Shown here: in pieces, positions 62,748 through 64,000 of the stretch | Layout: each line of letters starts with the position of its first letter | Numbering within the stretch: the stretch's first letter is position 1 | DNA from: Phaseolus vulgaris | Lineage: Eukaryota; Streptophyta; Magnoliopsida; Fabales; Fabaceae | Assembly: GCF_000499845.2 (NCBI RefSeq) | Contig: NC_023749.2 | Location: forward strand, 1,273,030 to 1,337,029 | Direction: 5' to 3' | DNA: 64,000 bases | The notes under the pieces: generated by a model | The model's input: the letters and a program-made list of their open reading frames with translations, nothing else | The model's database searches: none | Told to the model about the DNA's origin: nothing | Program-made: the position numbers and the translations under genes

Positions 62748-64000
62748 TTTATAAACAAATATTTATACTTCGTGCCAATTAAATAACATCTTTAATAAAT
62801 GTGTAAATTAAGATTATTTTCAAACTGTTGGAATATAATTTAAACGAGTATAAAAAAATTATCTATATCATTACATAAAATAATTTCAAATTAGGTAAAC
62901 ATTTCAAAAGAATCTCCAGCTCAAGAAAATAATGTTTGTTTATGTAATTAGAAATACGCCCTCAAAATTAATTTGAGAAAAAAACAAAGATGAATACCAT
63001 TTATACGAATAAAATAGGAACCATGTAGGATTAAGTGTTAATAGAATAAAAACAAATAATGGCATAAGATATTGGTTCATTCATTCGAGACAACCATAAT
63101 ATTAATGAGAAGTTTGCAAAAAATAAAAAAGAAGAAAAAGAAATTGAGTGATAAAGAATGAGAGCAAACAAAACATAATACAAAAAGTACATGGCATTTG
63201 CTTTTTGCACTATATTAAATTCCAACTTGGCACTATCATAGAGGTGAAGTTACCAAAATAGTCTTGTTATTATATTGTTTTGTTGTATGTGTTGGAAGAA
63301 CATTATTTTCGAAATTTTGACTGTTGAATGCGATTTTTTAGTTTTGTTGCTGATTTTGAAAGTGTTTTTTTAGAAGAAAAAAACTTTTGAAATATTAACT
63401 TTTTTTGTCTTCTTTCGGATTATAATATGCCTAAAATTTTTGAAATTTCATTTCATAATTTAAGTTGACTGTGTAGGCATTGTTTATTCTGAATTTTACA
63501 CTAAAAATAAAAATATAATTTTTATTATATTGATTAAATTAAATATTATTTTAAAGATTAAAAAATTATTTGTATATAAAATTATTTCTATTATTAATAC
63601 AAATTTATAAATTAATATTTTTTTAGTTTATAAAACGATATGTAATTTAATCAAATAATAATAAATTATTTTTGTCTCTAAAATTATTTTTTATTTAATA
63701 ATTTTTTTAATATTTTGTTCCGTAAGTCCATTATGCACTAGCTATTCCAAAAACTTTCTTCCAGAAATTCAAATTCATAAGCCAAAATTCCTCTGCCAAA
63801 ATTTCTCTTCCAAAATTTTTCTTTTAAAGAAAAAAATACAAAAATATTTTAAACATTTAAAATAATTTGTATTGTACATGTCCTAAAATATATAGTGGCG
63901 AAGCAAAAACCAAAGTATTGTCATTTTGTATTCTTTTAGCCCTGCTAGCCTGCAATGACTTATGGGTAAGATAAGAGACCAAAGTTATTGGGCTACAACA
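62748..64000. other. AT-rich intergenic sequence to the window end
   Basis: No gene supported. The segment 63735-63830 has repeated TTCCAGAAATTC / TTCCAAAATTTTT motifs like the degenerate repeats elsewhere in the window. The last 100 bases are less AT-rich and might begin a neighbouring gene's flank. Confidence 0.4.

Overview
The window is plant nuclear DNA. It has AT-rich intergenic sequence, intron-rich genes with GT-AG introns, plastid-targeted proteins and LTR retrotransposons. Gene content and repeat style (a TRIM fragment with the legume-type LTR, Tat-like LTRs) suggest a eudicot, most likely a phaseoloid legume such as Phaseolus or Vigna. The genus is inference. I rebuilt splice models by hand; every model stays in frame through all its junctions.

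Layout: 1-1380 is upstream sequence; 2384-4069 (+) is a glycerol-3-phosphate transporter-like MFS gene. 4070-11830 is gene-poor, with tandem repeats (4620-5160, 6680-6873), a solo Tat-type LTR (7986-8472), a Mutator-like MITE with a 9-bp target duplication (10048-10369) and degenerate palindromic repeats to about 11510. 12495-16241 (+) is plastid sigma factor SIG1 (9 coding exons). 17000-17223 is a second hairpin MITE. 18258-22639 is a complete but gag-only Ty3/gypsy (Tat-like) LTR element with a perfect 5-bp target duplication, nearly identical LTRs and a 1.3-kb array of small hairpins where pol would be. 24146-27742 (+) is the plastid maltose exporter MEX1 (9 exons). 27743-31800 is AT-rich repeat-bearing sequence. 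33228-40212 (+) is DNA topoisomerase I (15 coding exons). 42339-43892 (+) is an intronless CYP89-type cytochrome P450. 44530-47739 (-) is an EMB8/ABHD-type alpha/beta hydrolase (8 exons). 49691-54170 (+) is a GLTSCR-domain protein resembling the SWI/SNF subunits BRIP1/2 (2 exons, 3.4-kb intron). 57635-59745 (-) is a 344-residue membrane-anchored coiled-coil protein that I cannot name. 60600-64000 holds a dispersed repeat and a TRIM fragment.

The genes are independent housekeeping and metabolic loci, not a cluster. SIG1 and MEX1 both act in chloroplasts (transcription; starch-derived maltose export). TOP1 and the BRIP-like gene both act on chromatin. I saw no convincing new multi-gene system. 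The most unusual material is in the mobile DNA: the gag-only element with its 179-bp higher-order hairpin array and triplicated U3/PPT junction, the palindrome-loaded Mutator MITE, and small recent duplications inside TOP1.
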